The notes under the pieces are model-generated. The model did not search any database. It saw only the letters and a program-made list of their open reading frames with translations, and had not been told where the DNA came from. A DNA stretch of 38,046 nt from Stentor coeruleus. Taxonomy: Eukaryota > Ciliophora > Heterotrichea > Heterotrichida > Stentoridae. The stretch lies in contig MPUH01000728.1 in assembly GCA_001970955.1 (NCBI GenBank), forward strand, positions 1 to 38,046. The letters run 5' to 3'. Shown piece after piece: positions 8,482-17,738 of this stretch; within the stretch, counting starts at the first letter, position 1; each line of letters begins with the position of its first letter. The position numbers and the translations under genes were made by a program.

Positions 8482-9391
8482 TTGAACTTTGAATTTAATT
8501 AGTTTATTTTCTAGAAAAAATATGTTTTTGATATTAGCTTTAGTTATGATTATAACCCAACTCGGGAAAAAAGGTTTTATATGTCTCATTTTACTTATAC
8601 AAATATTTATTATGGATTCGCAATATCGTTTTAAAAACTATTGTTATAATCAATATTATCTGTGTAAAAATACCAATATTTAACTTACAATCTTATATTT
8701 TGCCACCTATAAATCAATTTAATATATGCTCATATTCATGTAAATCTATAATTTTTTCAATCCTAAAAATGATTCTTGATAGTATTTTAACTTATAAGAA
8801 TCATCATTTTTTATAAGTATCACAAGTTTTTCTTTGTATTTTCAATATAAAATAATAAAACATAAGAGTTAGTAGCATAGAATAAACTTGGGAAAATATG
8901 GTAATATAAATTATATGATAAAGTGTTATCTTTATATATCAACATATAATTTTTTAGGAAAAAATCATGGAAAAGTTTTGTATACCCAAGATTATCCTCA
9001 AATAATACTTAATCGAAATAATTTCTTTATGAATTTCCCTTTACTTTAATTTCATTACATCATTATACAAATTGGTGACCTTATTAATATAAAACTTCCC
9101 AACTTTTTTCCAAACATTCTCTTATTTTCTACTCACACAACTTCTAGTTTTATAAACAACACCAAAAACCAAAACTTTTTAGCATCATAAAAATTACCAA
9201 AACACATCTATCATCGTCTTATTAAATTCTCCAAAAATAGTAAACTATTTCTATATAAATTTCTGAAATACTTTCTAAACCTTCAATCAAAAACAAGTAT
9301 AAAAATAATTTAACTAAGCTTTCTTTAACACAAACTTATATAAACATAAACCTAAATCTTCTAAAAAATTTTTTATTTCGTTATAATATAA
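8482..9391. other. Longest array spacer; isolated motif copy inside
   Basis: I see no convincing gene; the open frame at 8489-8683 has no family feature and begins inside a normal 3' flank. The last 330 bp are strongly G-poor. ATTGGTGACCTTATTAATAT at 9071-9090 resembles the start-proximal motif but no gene follows it (see findings). Confidence 0.6.
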
Positions 9392-9820
9392 ATGAGAGCT
9401 CTTATAGTTGCCATCCTTATGCTATCTCTAGCTTCTTCTTTAGAACAATATCCAAACCTCAAAACACAAGTTGGACAACCTTGTGCTAGTTCAGGGTATA
9501 CAAAAATAGTAAGTTTCGATGTTGAACCTTGGCCTCCTGTAATATCAGAAGGCTCTACGATAACAATAAAGGCTGAATTCACTAAGCCAAATACCGGAGT
9601 TAGAGATATCACTATTGGAACTTTGGTTAATTTTCAAACGTGGACATATCAATATTTTGATGTTGGGCAAATGTTTCCTCAAAACTCTATACAAACATTT
9701 CAATATGATATATTTGCGCCAAATTCAATTGGGAATTATGTTATTCAAGTAACTATAAACGGTGTTGATATTCCCCCAACTATCGATGCTTGCTGGGCAT
9801 ACTCTTTTTCTTTTAGTTAG
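9392..9820 (+). CDS. Secreted ML-like array protein lacking the standard upstream motif
   Basis: The product has 142 residues. The signal peptide MRALIVAILMLSLASS precedes LEQYPNLKTQVGQPC. It has FDVEPWPP, then an altered middle (RDITIGTLVNFQTWTYQYFD, in place of GTITYGTLN..QQW) and a loss of the YWP motif (FQYDIFAPNSIGNY). The last block reads IDACW. Both cysteines are kept. Immediately upstream is TTATAATATAA rather than the TTGGTGAA-containing core, so this is the only complete member without it. The 3' flank is also less like the others, with no clear AATTAGTTTAGTTT block. Probably still functional: the frame is intact and substitutions are spread out. Confidence 0.88.
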   Translation: MRALIVAILMLSLASSLEQYPNLKTQVGQPCASSGYTKIVSFDVEPWPPVISEGSTITIKAEFTKPNTGVRDITIGTLVNFQTWTYQYFDVGQMFPQNSIQTFQYDIFAPNSIGNYVIQVTINGVDIPPTIDACWAYSFSFS

Positions 9821-10526
9821 TTAGATTTATAAAAAATGAATTTTATGATAAACATCGGGTAATGAGTATGATATTTTAAATATAGGGTTTTTTTGTTGGG
9901 GGATTATGCATTTTTTTTTGAAAATATAGAGAGATGGTGTATACTTTATATGGTTTAAATTATCATGAGTATATAAAATTGTAATAGTAGATAGCTTTTT
10001 AAAGATCTAATAATAAGAAAAATAATAATTTTGTGGTCGCTTTTAGAATATAAAATAACTTATGTTTTTAGATTAGATTAAAACTAAATTTTTGAGTAAT
10101 AATGCTGTAATAAATTTTTTTTTTCATAGTATTCAATTTGAAGTATGATTAGCTGATATCATAATGTTTATAATAAACAAATCAAAAGTATTATAACAAA
10201 AAATCCCTTGATTTTTATATATAACTATGTAATAATTATTACTCCTGACGATTTACCATATACTAATTCTAACATTTCCATAGTTTTCTTACAAAATGTA
10301 TCAAAATAACACAACATCAGCTATCAATATTTACAAACATGCCTCTTTTTTTTACAAACAAAAAACTATTAATTTCCTAAAAATCTTCTTTAAACCCTCA
10401 AATATTAATTTCATATATTACTAGCATAAGCAAATACTTAATCTTATCTTAATCTAAGCAATTTCATATAAGATTTAATCCACATCATATTTTTCCAAAA
10501 CTTTTAAAAATTGGTGAAAAATATAA
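9821..10526. other. Array spacer with switch in base skew
   Basis: No gene is seen. The first ~200 bp are C-poor and G-rich, and the last ~300 bp are G-poor and C-rich, a clear example of the flank asymmetry described in findings. Confidence 0.6.
10511..10526 (+). promoter_or_regulatory. Start-proximal array motif
   Basis: Exact 16-nt core before the ATG at 10527, although the protein behind it is the most diverged of the array. The motif is therefore conserved better than the coding start it precedes. Confidence 0.7.
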
Positions 10527-10979
10527 ATGCACTTTTTTATAGTCTTTACTCTTATACTGTCTCTAGTATCTACCTCAGATGAATATTTAGAACTCGAAGA
10601 TAATATTGGAAGAAACTGTTTAAGTACAGATTATATAACAATAAGAGAATTTCTAGTTGATCCTTGGCCTCCTCAATCATGCTCAAGCTCTTTTGTTACA
10701 ATAAAAGTTGAATTCAATAAACCAAATTTTGGAGTGAGCGTAATAAATTATGGAACTGTTAATAATAGGCAACAGTGGGTGTATGAATATCAGCCGATTG
10801 GAGAAATGTTTCCTCAATATTCTAATGAAACATTTGAATTTTTGATTTCGTGGCCGAAAGATTATGGGAATTATATTACTCAAGTAACTTTTGATGGAAT
10901 TAATATGCCCCCAAGTATTAACGCATGCTGGGAATTCTCTTATATTATAGAAAGAAATCCTGATTTTCTTTCTGATTAG
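10527..10979 (+). CDS. Secreted ML-like array protein, most diverged member, extra cysteine
   Basis: The product has 150 residues. The signal peptide MHFFIVFTLILSLVSTS replaces the usual MKVY start. The NLKTQVG segment is replaced by an acidic ELEDNIGR stretch, and the C-terminus is extended by about ten residues (ERNPDFLSD). It keeps C31, DPWPP, INYGTVN, QQWVYEYQ, FEFLISWP, GNY and INACW, so membership is clear. A third cysteine (C52, PQSCSSS) follows PWPP and is unique in the array. The relic at 530-601 derives from this lineage. It is the last array member; unrelated genes follow. Confidence 0.88.
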   Translation: MHFFIVFTLILSLVSTSDEYLELEDNIGRNCLSTDYITIREFLVDPWPPQSCSSSFVTIKVEFNKPNFGVSVINYGTVNNRQQWVYEYQPIGEMFPQYSNETFEFLISWPKDYGNYITQVTFDGINMPPSINACWEFSYIIERNPDFLSD

Positions 10980-11601
10980 TTTTAAGTAGTTTAGTTTTTT
11001 AGGTTTAGGAAAAGGTTTTTTGCTGAAAATATATTATAATGTTTGGATAGAGCCAGTTGAATATGCATAATTATTAATAAAAATTTGAAAATAAAGAATT
11101 ATTATAAAAAAAATTGAGGATTTTCTTGTGATATTAGATGTTTAGAAATAATAATTTGAAATTTTATATGTTGTAGCTTCAAAAAGTACCTGTTAGTTTT
11201 TAATGAAAATCTTCTTGATTGATAGGCTTTTTTATGGCTTTTCTAGATGAATATTATAACTTTTTTATGAAAATCTTATTTATTTATAAACTTTTTTATG
11301 GATTTTCTAGCTGAATATTTAACTTATGTTCTGATTTAGTTGGCTATAGACTAGATAAGAAAATTATGGTTTTTTAAAAGCTAATCCTAGAGCATATCTA
11401 ATTACTAAAGAGTTTAATTTGGTATTTGCTAATGCTGAGACCAATGTTAAAAGAATTATTATTAATGCTTTAATTTGCATATTCTATATTTTTTTGCCTT
11501 TTTAGTTTATATGGTTTACTATAAATGAAATTAAACCTTTTTTAAATCTAAAAAGCATTCACCTTAAAACATTAATAAACTCTAAGTAAATTTTTTTTAG
11601 T
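10980..11601. other. Spacer between the array and the DNRLRE genes; imperfect tandem repeat
   Basis: Non-coding as far as I can see. Two imperfect copies of a ~64-bp unit lie at 11203-11266 and 11267-11326, each containing ATGAAAATCTT, TTTTTTATGG and TTTTCTAG. This is the 3'-flank-to-3'-flank region between the plus-strand array and a minus-strand gene. Confidence 0.6.
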
Positions 11602-12348
11602 CTAAACTTTTAGACTAGCTAAGCAAATAACCTTGAGATGCTCATGCTTAGTGTTTAAATAAAATTCTTTAGCACTTTCTTCACGATATGGATCGTTTTG
11701 CTTAAGAAGAATCCCATAATTTCCATAAGACTTATCAATCCAACCTTTTAATAGCAAAGTAATTTCCCAATAAAATAACTCTTCTCAAGTTTCTCCTACT
11801 ATTATGCTTGCGTCTGGAACAACATTATAAGTAGGTATTTCTGACCATTTTGTAATTTTTCCATAGTTTTTTTCTATTCTATGAAGAAAAATTTCTTTTG
11901 GAGCTGCTGAAAAACCATCCTTAACTGTCAGTCCAGTCATGCCAAAAAAAGCTCTAACAATTTTTTTATCATTAAAAACTGTTAGATTATCGAATCTTAT
12001 AAACGACTTTCTCATGTTTGAGTACTTGGTAGTATATCCAGTGGTAATATAGTTGTAATTCATGCCATAAGAAGAGTAAACAAATCTTGAGTCTGTATTA
12101 TTTATGAAGATTGTTTCTAGTTTCAACTTTTCAGAAGATGGCTGTACTTGAAGTATATCTCTAGTAACATCGATGAACTCACCTTGATAATTTGGGAAAT
12201 AATTCATGCCATAAGAATCTTGAAGAAAAATATTGGCTGTACTTATATTGAAAAGAACTTGAATTGTTAGAACTTTCAATGCGTTGCTCATTATGAATTT
12301 TATCTCGTTTTTGTAAACAAGAGATACTGAAGGCTTCAAATAACTCAT
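11602..12348 (-). pseudogene. DNRLRE-domain secreted protein with one in-frame TGA
   Basis: The reading frame runs from the ATG at 12348 (MSYLKPSVSLVYKNE) to TAG at 11602-11604, 248 codons, with a single TGA at 11785-11787. The intact paralogue at 13126-13860 aligns along the whole length with no frameshift. Shared blocks are SLVYKNE, VQPSS.., LETIFIN.TDSRFV, IEK.Y..TTKW-type, IIVGET and, past the TGA, WIDKSYGNYGILLKQN. At the TGA the paralogue has a Gly codon (GGT). The 57 codons after the TGA remain open and homologous, so the change is recent, a sequencing error, or read through. The frame is also open upstream to 12543, but that part has no counterpart in the paralogue. Confidence 0.7.
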
Positions 12349-13125
12349 ATTATTATAGCATAATTTAAAAAAAATGTAAGATTCGAGAAGGGGTTTTCTA
12401 GAAAATTCCCACAAAGCCAAAGTTTTATTTCTTTCTCCCTTCCTCCTAAGGCGACCAGCGAGCCAGATTTTTTCCCTCTGATGTTCGATTATATTTATAA
12501 CGAAACGACTAAAAATTTTTAGATTTTTTTTGTTTATTTGCATGGAGAATTCAATTTCGAGGGTTTTTCAGCTTAGAACTTTAACTTGATTTCTTATAGG
12601 GTTTTGAATAATACACGTTACCTAATTTTTGTAATTATTAGCGTTTGCAATTATTATTAATGCTTCTTATAGAAGTCATCTGCATATTTGAAGTATATAA
12701 ATATGCATATTTTACAGAATAAATAGTTAAATATGATTTTTATGTATTTCGAATTATTATTTGGTAAGTGGATTGAATCTGAATTGCATTTGTTAGCAAA
12801 AGTTCCTTGTATAATTTATCAGTAGATACTACATGCCAAAAATATTAAAAAAATTTATATTGCCCTAGAGAATAATTTAAAACTATTACCTTCTAAATTA
12901 GCTCGACCTTTTAAAGTATTGTTTTATTGAATAAACTAAATTTATATGATAATTATAGTTGTAAAGTGAAATTTAAAGCAAATTCTGAATTATTTTGGAT
13001 TTCAATAGCTATAAAAACTCAAGGTATCAGTTCTTATTCTCGAAAAATTACCAACCTTTTACAAAAATTACTCTACTGATTATTGAATTATATAAAAACT
13101 CATATTCTTAATCTATGAAAGCTAG
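12349..13125. other. Spacer with a GC-richer island
   Basis: Positions 12380-12490 are about 43% GC, while the surroundings are near 20-25%; the island is open in the frame of the downstream DNRLRE gene but not conserved in its paralogue. The rest (12500-13125) is AT-rich with no gene seen. Confidence 0.5.
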
Positions 13126-13860
13126 CTAGTTAGTAACTAAATAAATCACTTCTAAAGTTGGAGTCCTGGCATTTTGAGCAAAATATTTGGTTGATTCTAT
13201 ATCCCATGATTCATTCTGTTTTAGCAGTAAACCATAATTAGGATATTTTTTATCGATCCAACTTTTAGTAAGACCAGTAATATCCCAAGAAAACCTTGCT
13301 TCACCAGTTTCCCCAACCATTATGCTTGTTACTGGCTCTGAAGTATAATTAGGCTGATCGGCCCATTTAGTGGTACTAAAATAATATTCTTCAATTCTAT
13401 GGAGAGTTACTTCCTTTGGATCTGCACAACAATTAGAGCAGCGTGAATTTCCATACAAACGCAGGTAGGCTTTTACAATATTTTTATCACCCACACTTGT
13501 AAGGTTTCCAAATTGTACTATAGTATTTCTTGTATTTTTCCATTGAATGCTAGAGCCAGTAGTGAGATGATTGCCGGGATTATATTCGCCACTTGTAGAG
13601 ACAAATCTTGAGTCAGTTCTGTTAATGAATATTGTTTCTAATTTCATTTGCGTTGTAGATGGCTGTACTGAAAATATTTTTTGACTAAGATTTAAAATTT
13701 CGCCATCAGAATTCGGAAAGTAGACATTGTCAAAAACATCTTGGAGCCAGATATTGCTGCTACTGATATTAAATAAAGTTTGGATTGCTATTACTCTAAT
13801 AACAGAGCTCATAAAGAACTTAACCTCATTTTTATACACGAGAGATATTGGTGTCTCCAT
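13126..13860 (-). CDS. DNRLRE-domain secreted protein
   Basis: The product has 244 residues from the ATG at 13860 (METPISLVYKNE); an ATG five codons further up (13875) is an alternative. The first ~45 residues include a hydrophobic stretch (VIRVIAIQTLFNIS) that could be a signal or anchor. The rest has the layout of a DNRLRE domain: a VQPS start, a TDSRFV segment, FGNL..V......AYLRLYG, then VTLHRI....STTKWADQP, and the diagnostic end WDITGLTKSWIDK..NYGLLLKQNE. A CSNCC cluster lies in the middle. DNRLRE domains are known mostly from bacterial and archaeal secreted proteins and bind or scaffold extracellular polymers. The role in this cell is unknown. Synonymous third-base differences from the paralogue in the SLVYKNE region show that this N-terminal part is coding. 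Confidence 0.8.
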   Translation of the reverse strand: METPISLVYKNEVKFFMSSVIRVIAIQTLFNISSSNIWLQDVFDNVYFPNSDGEILNLSQKIFSVQPSTTQMKLETIFINRTDSRFVSTSGEYNPGNHLTTGSSIQWKNTRNTIVQFGNLTSVGDKNIVKAYLRLYGNSRCSNCCADPKEVTLHRIEEYYFSTTKWADQPNYTSEPVTSIMVGETGEARFSWDITGLTKSWIDKKYPNYGLLLKQNESWDIESTKYFAQNARTPTLEVIYLVTN

Positions 13861-14084
13861 TATTATTATAACCATATTTGTCACCTAAAAATACCCTATA
13901 ATCTCTCTTAACCCCTATCAAAACTTAAATCATCCTCTTATTCCTATCAACACATCAAAGACAAATATTCTCAATCTTCCTCATCCTTCCATAAACAATC
14001 CTCATAAAACCCTTCCATTATCCAAAACTCCCATTACAACTTTAAAAAATACTAACCAAAAAACACATCAACAATAAAATCAAA

Positions 14085-17000
14085 ATGAAAAAACAATCCA
14101 AAGCCTGCTTCAAACTACCTAAAATCTTGGAGCTTCCAGGATGGCATGAAGATCATCATCAGCCAGGAACATCCTTACAGCCTCTAGTCCAAGCTCCTTT
14201 CACTGTAAAAACAAAAAAAGAGTTTAATTTATCCCCACGTTACGCAAAAGAACTTAAACTTCCTCCAATATTTTATTCAACACCTCGTGATAAAACATAT
14301 CAGAAAATAGAAGAGCATTTATTAGAAAGCAAAATTTATGAAATCCATTTTCCTGAATCAAAAAGTCTTGACAAAAGTATTTCTGCTTATAAATCTTCTC
14401 TTTCATTAAGTGCTTTATCTATAGTTCATGATTCAGATATATTAAAAGTTATAAAATCCAATGATGAACAACAAAATTCTTCAGGACTTCCATTATATAA
14501 AACCATACAAGCTGAAATACTAAAAGAAAACAGTAAAAAGTCGATATTAAATCAGAAATATCAGGTTAAAGAAGGTAATAAAAGTATTTATAACTTGAGA
14601 CACTTACAGAATAATGATAGTCCTTGTAGTTGGCAGGATATAAGTGGTTTCAATCCTTCAAAATCTCCTATTGATTTACAAGATACATTGAAAATCAGTG
14701 AAGATGGAGACTATAGTCAGGTTATAGTGAGTAATCATAATAATCAGATGCTAAAATCTTTTAGTAGTGCAGCTGGACAATATATTGGTCCTGGAAGTAT
14801 GAATTCTATAGGATCTCTTAATATATCAGAAGATTCTGCAGAAAGTGAGAATAGATATCCTGGATCTTTGAAACAATTTTCGAATTTAAGTTCGAGTCAA
14901 AATGACGGTTTTAAAGTTGATGAAGGGGATAATAAAGGAAGAAAGGATTATAAAGACTTGTTTTATAATCAAAGTGGAGAGTTTATGTTTGGGAAAAAGG
15001 ATAGTGAGGATAAGGGAAAATATGGTAAGAAGAAGGAAATGAAAAAAATAAAAGATGAGGTTAAAGGAGAGGATAAAAAAAAAGAAGATGTTAGAGGAAG
15101 AGAAGGGATTAGAAAAGTGGATAAGAAAAGGGAGGATAAGAAAATTGATGGGGAAAAGAATGAGAAAGGGAATAAAGGGGTTAAAAATGAGGATAAGAGC
15201 TTAAAAGGTAAAGTTAATAATGAATCTGATACTCAAAATAATAAAAAGAAGGGGCTTAATATTAAAAGCATTGATAAAACTAAGGATGCAAATGATAAGA
15301 AAACTTTGAAAAATGCGGTTGAGGAAAAGAAGTTATTGAAATTAAACCCAGAAAGCAAAAAAGAAAGGAAATATAAAGAAGATAATAAAGAAAGTAAATT
15401 ATTAAAAGAAGTTGAAGATGAGAAAAAAGATAAAAATAAGAAAATTTCTAAAGATGTAGAAGAGAAAAAGGAAAAAAATCAAGACGATAAGAGTGGTAAA
15501 ATTATTGAAAAAAATCAAGACGATAAAAGTAGTAAAAGTATTGAAAAAAATAAAAAGCTTCAGGAAGATAAAGAAGTGGAGAAAACTAAAATTAACACAA
15601 AATATCAGCAAGAGGAACTAAAAAATCTTAAAAATAAACCTACTCATATAGAAAAACCTAAAAAAATCCTTCATCAAGAACAAATCGAAAAATCAGACAG
15701 TGATAATTTAGACACTGCAGAAACACCTCAGAAAAAAATTCCAATAAAATCTTTAAAAACCAAATCGCAAAGTTTAGAAAACAAAAAATACCCTAAAGTG
15801 TCTGAAAAAAATCAAACCAAAGATCCTAAAGAGTCGACAAAAAACTCTAAGTCTATTAATAAAGAGAAAATCAAAAAAAAATCATCAAAAAGTCCGGAAA
15901 AAAAAGTACCGAGTTCAGGAGATAATCAAGAAAGTTCTGAAAATGATGACATACAAGAAATTATTGAAGAAATCAGTAGTGAAGATATGGACGAAATCTC
16001 AGAAATATCTTTTGAGTTAGAAAAATCACCAGAAAATTCGCCGCAACTAAACTCATCACCCAAAACTCAGCCACCAAAGATTCTAAATAAAAGTCAAATT
16101 TCTACAAGTAAAACTCCAAACCTCATGATAAAAACAGAAGAAGCACTTCTATCTTCAATCAACCCAGAAAACCCCCTCTCTAACCTAAACACCTTACCAA
16201 AAAAGCAAATAACAATAAGTAAAAGTCCACTTCAAAGCACAAAACCTAAAAGAATAAAGTCGAAAAAAAGCCCAAAACAAGTGTCAAAAACTAAAAAAAA
16301 AAAACAATTAAAAAAAGTCCAACTCTACAACGTTGAAGGTCAAGATGTAGTAATTAGTATAATAAACGAAGATAGAAAATCCCCAGAATTCCCTCAAACA
16401 GATGAAAACTCTTTAAGTTTATTATCCCCTACATCAGAAACCCCAAAAGCATCACTTCTCAGTACCCAAGGGACCCTAGAATCCCAAGGCCAACCATCAA
16501 TAAACGACCAAAACTTACTTGATTTCAAAAGAAACTCATCAAAAGTCCTAAACTCTTCATCAAGACGTTTAAAAAGAGACCCAATAAAATCTTTCATATC
16601 AAATTTCTCTATCGCCCTACTCGAAACCATAAACCAAATCGCTAAAAAACGTCCAAAAAAAATCATAAAACCCCCAATCGACACTAGCAAAAGCCTCAAT
16701 CAAAGCTATAACCACACCACTTCCCCAACTTTTCAACACAAAAAACTAGAAAAAGCATTAAATGCTTTAAAAATCGACAACGATTACGAAGATGAAGGTC
16801 AAGATTCAGTAAATGATCTTCCTCAAGATAGTACCCAAAAACTACACACAAGTTATTCTCTTCTTATCCCAAAAACCAAACCTGATCCTCAATCTTCACC
16901 TTTAACCCAAAGGCCAACTTTAATATCAAGTCCATCAAAACTTTCTGACAAATATAAAAATGTGTCAAAATTCTACTCAAAAAAAACCGAATATGAAAAA

Positions 17001-17738
17001 ACCCCATCTTTATTAAGTAAATTTTCTACTATACAAAAAAGCCCAACAAATGGGATTTTAAAAAATGTTCATAGTGATTCTAGTGATTCTGATGATTTAT
17101 CTAGTTCACTTAATAGTGAATCTGAATCTATTGATTATCAAAAAAGTGATTATTTAAAAAATAGTGCATTATATGAAGTAGAAAATTTTGAATTGATTAA
17201 AAACCTTGCTAATATTATATATGGGGCTAACATTTTTGATAAGTCTGGGAATAGTAGTAAAGTTCCTAGTTCGAGAAGTAGTTTTTTAGTTTTGTCTGAA
17301 GAGGTGAGTAAAGTTTTGAAAGATTGTGAAGAGGAAAAAAGAGAAGAAGAGGAAAAAATTGAGGAATGCTTTGAGAAGGAAGTGGATAAAAATGAACTTA
17401 ATATTGTGTTTGACCAGAATAAAGAGAGGTATTTGTTTTTTAAACAGGATAGTATTGTGTTTAAGGTCCCAAAGATGGAGTTTAATACTGAAAGAATTAT
17501 TATGGAAAATGGACTAGACTTTGATAATAAACGAAGGATTGAGCTGAAAAATGAGTTTCTAACAAGACGTCCCTGTCTTTCTGACCTAGAAGATTCTGAA
17601 GAATATACTTATATCAAAATAATCCCAGCAGAAGAAAATATAGCTGATAAGCTGAAATTCGATAAAAAATCAATTCAAAAAGCTCTACAGCAAAAAAAAT
17701 CACATCCTAAACAATTACGTTATAATCTGATTAAATAA
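14085..17738 (+). CDS. Large Lys/Glu-rich disordered protein, unknown function
   Basis: The product has 1217 residues and no recognised domain. The N-terminus (1-200) is the most ordered-looking part, with KLPKILELPGWHEDHH and LSPRYAKELKLPPIFYSTPRDK. Residues about 280-600 are extremely rich in Lys, Glu, Asp and Asn, with short KK/EK runs. Residues about 600-950 are Ser/Pro/Lys-rich with many SP and TP dipeptides, which look like proline-directed kinase sites. An acidic Ser/Asp stretch (HSDSSDSDDLSSSLNSES) follows, and a more ordered C-terminal 180 residues ends NLIK. The start is preceded by ~190 bp almost free of G on the coding strand, as at other promoters here. It may be a nuclear, cortical or centriolar scaffold, but nothing decides this. 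Confidence 0.85.
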   Translation: MKKQSKACFKLPKILELPGWHEDHHQPGTSLQPLVQAPFTVKTKKEFNLSPRYAKELKLPPIFYSTPRDKTYQKIEEHLLESKIYEIHFPESKSLDKSISAYKSSLSLSALSIVHDSDILKVIKSNDEQQNSSGLPLYKTIQAEILKENSKKSILNQKYQVKEGNKSIYNLRHLQNNDSPCSWQDISGFNPSKSPIDLQDTLKISEDGDYSQVIVSNHNNQMLKSFSSAAGQYIGPGSMNSIGSLNISEDSAESENRYPGSLKQFSNLSSSQNDGFKVDEGDNKGRKDYKDLFYNQSGEFMFGKKDSEDKGKYGKKKEMKKIKDEVKGEDKKKEDVRGREGIRKVDKKREDKKIDGEKNEKGNKGVKNEDKSLKGKVNNESDTQNNKKKGLNIKSIDKTKDANDKKTLKNAVEEKKLLKLNPESKKERKYKEDNKESKLLKEVEDEKKDKNKKISKDVEEKKEKNQDDKSGKIIEKNQDDKSSKSIEKNKKLQEDKEVEKTKINTKYQQEELKNLKNKPTHIEKPKKILHQEQIEKSDSDNLDTAETPQKKIPIKSLKTKSQSLENKKYPKVSEKNQTKDPKESTKNSKSINKEKIKKKSSKSPEKKVPSSGDNQESSENDDIQEIIEEISSEDMDEISEISFELEKSPENSPQLNSSPKTQPPKILNKSQISTSKTPNLMIKTEEALLSSINPENPLSNLNTLPKKQITISKSPLQSTKPKRIKSKKSPKQVSKTKKKKQLKKVQLYNVEGQDVVISIINEDRKSPEFPQTDENSLSLLSPTSETPKASLLSTQGTLESQGQPSINDQNLLDFKRNSSKVLNSSSRRLKRDPIKSFISNFSIALLETINQIAKKRPKKIIKPPIDTSKSLNQSYNHTTSPTFQHKKLEKALNALKIDNDYEDEGQDSVNDLPQDSTQKLHTSYSLLIPKTKPDPQSSPLTQRPTLISSPSKLSDKYKNVSKFYSKKTEYEKTPSLLSKFSTIQKSPTNGILKNVHSDSSDSDDLSSSLNSESESIDYQKSDYLKNSALYEVENFELIKNLANIIYGANIFDKSGNSSKVPSSRSSFLVLSEEVSKVLKDCEEEKREEEEKIEECFEKEVDKNELNIVFDQNKERYLFFKQDSIVFKVPKMEFNTERIIMENGLDFDNKRRIELKNEFLTRRPCLSDLEDSEEYTYIKIIPAEENIADKLKFDKKSIQKALQQKKSHPKQLRYNLIK

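Noticed and set aside
8489-8683. 64-codon open frame after the gene at 8053
   Set aside because: It contains the 3' element of the array (8497-8510) and reads as AT-rich noise; no similarity to any array copy.
11785-12543. 252-residue protein ending at the TGA with a long N-terminal extension
   Set aside because: The paralogue shows homology past the TGA and none before about 12348, so the homologous region is 11602-12348.
15402-15611. Minus-strand Phe/Leu-rich open frame inside the Lys-rich gene
   Set aside because: It is the mirror of the AAA/GAA-rich plus strand and has no protein-like pattern.
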